Shown: positions 4,239 to 5,061 of the stretch, one piece after another
Numbering within the stretch: the first letter of the stretch is position 1
Layout of the letters: the number at the start of each line of letters is the position of its first letter
Source of the DNA: Pseudobutyrivibrio sp.
Lineage (GTDB): Bacteria; Bacillota; Clostridia; Lachnospirales; Lachnospiraceae
Length of the DNA: 5,061 nt
Reading direction: 5' to 3'
Assembly: GCA_017557715.1 (NCBI GenBank)
Contig: JAFYYE010000447.1
Coordinates: 1 to 5,061, forward strand
Made by a program: the position numbers and the translations under genes
Notes under the pieces: model-generated
Told to the model about the DNA's origin: nothing
What the model saw: the letters and a program-made list of their open reading frames with translations, nothing else
Databases searched by the model: none

Positions 4239-5061
4239 ATGGAAAACTTGTATAATCCATACGAGAACGTACTCAAGGTAATGGATGAAGCTGTAGAGCT
4301 AGGTGGCTTGTCAACTGACATGTATGAGATGATTAGGAACCCTCAGAGAGAATTGAAGGTCTATCTGCCTATTAGAATGGATGATGGTTCGGTTAAGGTG
4401 TTTGAGGGATATAGAGTACAGCATTCAAATATCCGTGGGCCTTTTAAAGGTGGTATAAGATTTCATCAGAACACAGATTTGAATGAGGTAAAGGCTCTTG
4501 CAACATGGATGTCACTTAAATGTGCAGTAGTTAATATTCCATATGGTGGAGCAAAGGGCGGTATTACAGTTGATCCAAGTAAACTTTCAAAATCCGAACT
4601 CATGCGACTTACTAGAAGATATACTTTTGCGATTGAATCAATTATTGGACCAGATAAGGACATCCCAGCTCCAGATGTTAACACTAACGCCCAGACAATG
4701 GCATGGGTGCTTGATACATATAGCATGTTAAATGGAAAACCATGTCCTGGTGTATGTACTGGAAAGCCTCTTGAGTTGGGAGGTTCAAAGGGAAGACCTT
4801 CTGCTACAGGTAGAGGAGTGGTAATTAGTACAAAGCTTATTCTTGCTGAGCATGGAGAAAAGCTAGAAGGTACTAAAATTGTGATACAGGGATTTGGTAA
4901 TGTAGGTGCCAACACTGCACGTATTGCATTTCATAGAGGTGCTGTAATTGTTGGATTATCCGATGTATCGGGAGCTATTAGATGTAAAGATGGTCTAGAT
5001 GCAGATGAGATTTCTAGGTTTGTAGAGGAAGGTCATCTACTGTCTGAATATGAATCAGAGG
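4239..5061 (+). CDS. gdhA: Glutamate dehydrogenase, N-terminal 274 residues (3' end outside window)
   Basis: Cytoplasmic hexameric enzyme of the Glu/Leu/Phe/Val dehydrogenase family; it interconverts glutamate with 2-oxoglutarate and ammonium. Landmarks are GPFKGGIRFH at 67-76 (substrate-binding K70), K94 in MSLKCA, the family signature IPYGGAKGGITVDP at 100-113 with catalytic K106, and PAPDVNTN at 143-150 with catalytic D146. The Rossmann domain has GFGNVG at 218-223. The acidic D242 in SDVSGAI, at the end of the second Rossmann strand, favours NAD over NADP. The sequence resembles the shorter RocG/GudB-type enzymes (about 420 aa) more than the 450-aa NADP type, so a catabolic role is likely but inferred. 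The ATG is fixed by AGGAGG ten bases upstream and by the family's N-terminus. The frame stays open to the window end. Confidence 0.95.
   Translation, partial: MENLYNPYENVLKVMDEAVELGGLSTDMYEMIRNPQRELKVYLPIRMDDGSVKVFEGYRVQHSNIRGPFKGGIRFHQNTDLNEVKALATWMSLKCAVVNIPYGGAKGGITVDPSKLSKSELMRLTRRYTFAIESIIGPDKDIPAPDVNTNAQTMAWVLDTYSMLNGKPCPGVCTGKPLELGGSKGRPSATGRGVVISTKLILAEHGEKLEGTKIVIQGFGNVGANTARIAFHRGAVIVGLSDVSGAIRCKDGLDADEISRFVEEGHLLSEYESE

Noticed and set aside
4082..4255. 57-codon open frame overlapping the start of glutamate dehydrogenase
   Set aside because: It looks somewhat coding-like but has no ATG or ribosome binding site, and it spans the promoter, leader hairpins and start codon of the downstream gene.
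4466..4915. Minus-strand 149-codon frame inside the glutamate dehydrogenase gene
   Set aside because: Antisense shadow of a firmly identified enzyme; the translated product is proline/serine-rich with no recognisable domain.
1..5061. CRISPR arrays, insertion sequences, intact tRNA or rRNA genes
   Set aside because: No regularly spaced repeats, transposase-like ORFs, terminal inverted repeats or complete cloverleaf were found on either strand.

Overview
The window looks like a piece of a low-GC Clostridia chromosome, most likely a Lachnospiraceae (Butyrivibrio/Pseudobutyrivibrio-like). This is an inference from protein style, AT-rich intergenic regions, strong purine-rich ribosome binding sites, sigma-A-like promoters and a tRNA 3' end with no encoded CCA. 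No taxonomic marker gene is present.

Layout. (1) 1-681, + strand: the C-terminal half of a MATE-family multidrug/organic cation efflux transporter, closed by a strong bidirectional terminator at 682-721. (2) 729-2798, - strand: a 120-residue protein of unknown function with its own promoter, and upstream of it a 516-residue methyl-accepting chemotaxis protein with a six-helix membrane sensor instead of a periplasmic domain. (3) 2799-3084: a divergent control region with promoter candidates facing both ways and several short inverted repeats. (4) 3085-3636, + strand: a DUF3990 protein, a family in the ADP-ribosyltransferase-fold clan that is often the toxin of a toxin-antitoxin pair; no partner gene is visible. 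(5) 3637-4141: about 500 bases with no credible gene. They hold a paired TGTACCC repeat, a minus-strand terminator, a truncated 3' end of a tRNA-Gly gene (a candidate integration scar or att site), and a chain of hairpins. (6) 4142-5061, + strand: a good promoter, a short leader with two mutually exclusive hairpins, and the first 274 residues of a hexameric glutamate dehydrogenase that runs off the window.

The genes do not form one pathway. They read as separate transcription units: efflux, motility signalling, a possible toxin and central nitrogen metabolism. The best candidates for something unusual are the tRNA-Gly fragment with its relic terminator next to an unpaired DUF3990 gene, the structured non-coding stretch after it, and the alternative hairpins touching the glutamate dehydrogenase ribosome binding site. 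I did not find a complete new multi-gene system.
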